Assembly (NCBI GenBank): GCA_040758525.1
Contig: JBFLVQ010000547.1
Span: 1-6,566, forward strand
DNA length: 6,566 nt
Direction of reading: 5' to 3'
Source: JBFLVQ01 sp040758525
GTDB lineage: Bacteria; Acidobacteriota; Blastocatellia; Chloracidobacteriales; JADJPF01
The position numbers were made by a program, and so were the translations under genes. Positions 5,873 to 6,566 of the stretch are shown in pieces (positions within the stretch are counted from its first letter, which is position 1; every line of letters begins with the position of its first letter). The notes under the pieces were generated by a model. The model had not been told where the DNA came from. It worked only from the letters and a program-made list of their open reading frames with translations, and searched no databases.

Positions 5873-6566
5873 ATGAATTGTCCACATTGGGATGAGCTTA
5901 AGTTTATCAAGCACTGTCAGGGTGAACTACCTCCCCAAGAAGAGGATCAGTTCCAACAACACCTGCATATCTGTACTGATTGCCGAGAGTATGCCAATAT
6001 CTCTTGGGAAGTTATGCTTAATGTTCCTACTCCAGAGGAAAGTGCGGAAATTGAGCGTGACACTGAAGCATTCTTAAAGAGTAAAGAATGGCAGGAATGT
6101 AAAGAACGCTTAATTAAGCGCCATACCCAAGTTCCTAAGAAACCGAGAAATACCAGGGATGTAAAACGACCTGCTGATACTGGCATCAATCCTATCATCA
6201 ATTCCCTATTTGGTATCGATCTTAATGCTAGACACGATGATGTAGATACTGATACTGCTATTCAGATTGAGAAGGATACACAAGAGTTTCTCCATAGCAA
6301 GGAATGGAAGGAGCATAAGCAGAAGTTAATCCAGCATCTTGCCAATAACACGCTAGAGCAACATGTAGAAGAGCGTAGAAGGGAACGTGCTGAGCAAGTA
6401 GTAGAACAGCAACAACCAGAGCACTCAGAGCAACCCACTGTTGAGATGCCTGCACCCACCAATGTTAATGTGGTAGCCTTCCCTGAAGAGAAGCTCCAGG
6501 CACCTAAAGCATCAAGTTTACAGTACCAGACAATAATGAAGATTGCTGCAATGGTGATAATGGTGA
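5873..6566 (+). CDS. zf-HC2 anti-sigma-like protein, partial at right edge
   Basis: The frame opens with ATG 5873, preceded by GGAG (5864-5867) at 5 nt, and stays open for 231 codons to the window edge. Residues 1-40 form a typical anti-sigma zinc finger: Cys3, a GELP turn at 17-20, and His30-x3-Cys34-x2-Cys37. This is the ZAS/zf-HC2 pattern that in ECF systems binds zinc and sequesters the cognate sigma factor. Next come two copies of a charged helix (60-83 and 132-155) with D-T-x-x-F-L-x-S-K-E-W, then a Glu/Gln-rich stretch (about 161-190) and a Pro-rich linker. The final visible residues, TIMKIAAMVIMV (220-231), look like the start of a membrane helix, so an external domain may follow outside the window. 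The gene directly follows the sigma-2-like gene, as expected for a sigma/anti-sigma operon. Partner assignment is inferred from this order. The C-terminal half is unseen. Confidence 0.82.
   Translation, partial: MNCPHWDELKFIKHCQGELPPQEEDQFQQHLHICTDCREYANISWEVMLNVPTPEESAEIERDTEAFLKSKEWQECKERLIKRHTQVPKKPRNTRDVKRPADTGINPIINSLFGIDLNARHDDVDTDTAIQIEKDTQEFLHSKEWKEHKQKLIQHLANNTLEQHVEERRRERAEQVVEQQQPEHSEQPTVEMPAPTNVNVVAFPEEKLQAPKASSLQYQTIMKIAAMVIMV
6050..6337 (+). repeat. Internal protein-level duplication in anti-sigma-like gene
   Basis: Residues 60-83 (6050-6121) and 132-155 (6266-6337) align without gaps at an offset of 72 residues. Over residues 60-82 about 14 of 23 positions are identical, including I-E, D-T, F-L, S-K-E-W, E, K and L-I. 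The DNA copies have diverged at many codon positions, so the duplication is old and the amino acid pattern appears to be conserved by selection. Confidence 0.75.

Noticed and set aside
5892..6462. Short open frames on both strands between 5892 and 6462
   Set aside because: They are out of frame with the zinc-finger gene, which is continuous from 5873 to the window edge and has clear motifs.
1..6566. CRISPR array, tRNA or rRNA genes
   Set aside because: No regularly spaced repeats, no cloverleaf-like tRNA sequence and no conserved rRNA segments were seen on either strand.

Overview
The window looks like a piece of a bacterial chromosome with moderate, AT-leaning composition. It mixes decayed mobile-element debris with two groups of intact genes. 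Lineage cannot be fixed from the sequence. A Sec-exported MauG-type di-heme cytochrome c, an exported ankyrin protein, a TIG-domain remnant and a sigma/zinc-finger anti-sigma pair would suit a diderm environmental bacterium such as an Acidobacteriota member, but that is a low-confidence guess.

Left part (about 1-1400): no intact gene is recognised. Positions 1-210 hold a 14-bp tandem duplication and otherwise nothing I can name. Positions 211-607 (minus strand) read as a broken DDE-type transposase, with one frameshift and one internal stop. Positions 611-1011 (plus strand) read as a broken N-terminal half of a TnpB-family protein (IS200/IS605/IS607 group), with an internal stop, a frameshift and a terminal stop. 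Positions 1012-1400 hold a 30-nt near-perfect palindrome, a smaller perfect inverted repeat and a possible operator, but no convincing gene.

Middle part (1401-4337, plus strand): a 680-residue exported di-heme cytochrome c of the CCP/MauG family is followed by an exported ankyrin-repeat protein. A strong 13-bp hairpin lies between them. The pairing suggests an extracytoplasmic redox or peroxide-related unit. Periplasmic ankyrin proteins are known partners of haem peroxide-handling enzymes (for example AnkB beside KatB in Pseudomonas aeruginosa).

Right part (4338-6566): a minus-strand remnant of an IPT/TIG-domain protein abuts a small two-HTH DNA-binding protein, also on the minus strand. Diverging from it is a plus-strand pair. 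The first gene is a short protein resembling ECF sigma region 2 but with no region 4. The second begins 22 nt later; it is a zf-HC2-type anti-sigma-like protein that runs off the right edge just as an apparent membrane helix begins, and it contains an internal duplicated segment. The sigma-2-only/zinc-finger pair beside a separate HTH protein is the most interesting part of the window.
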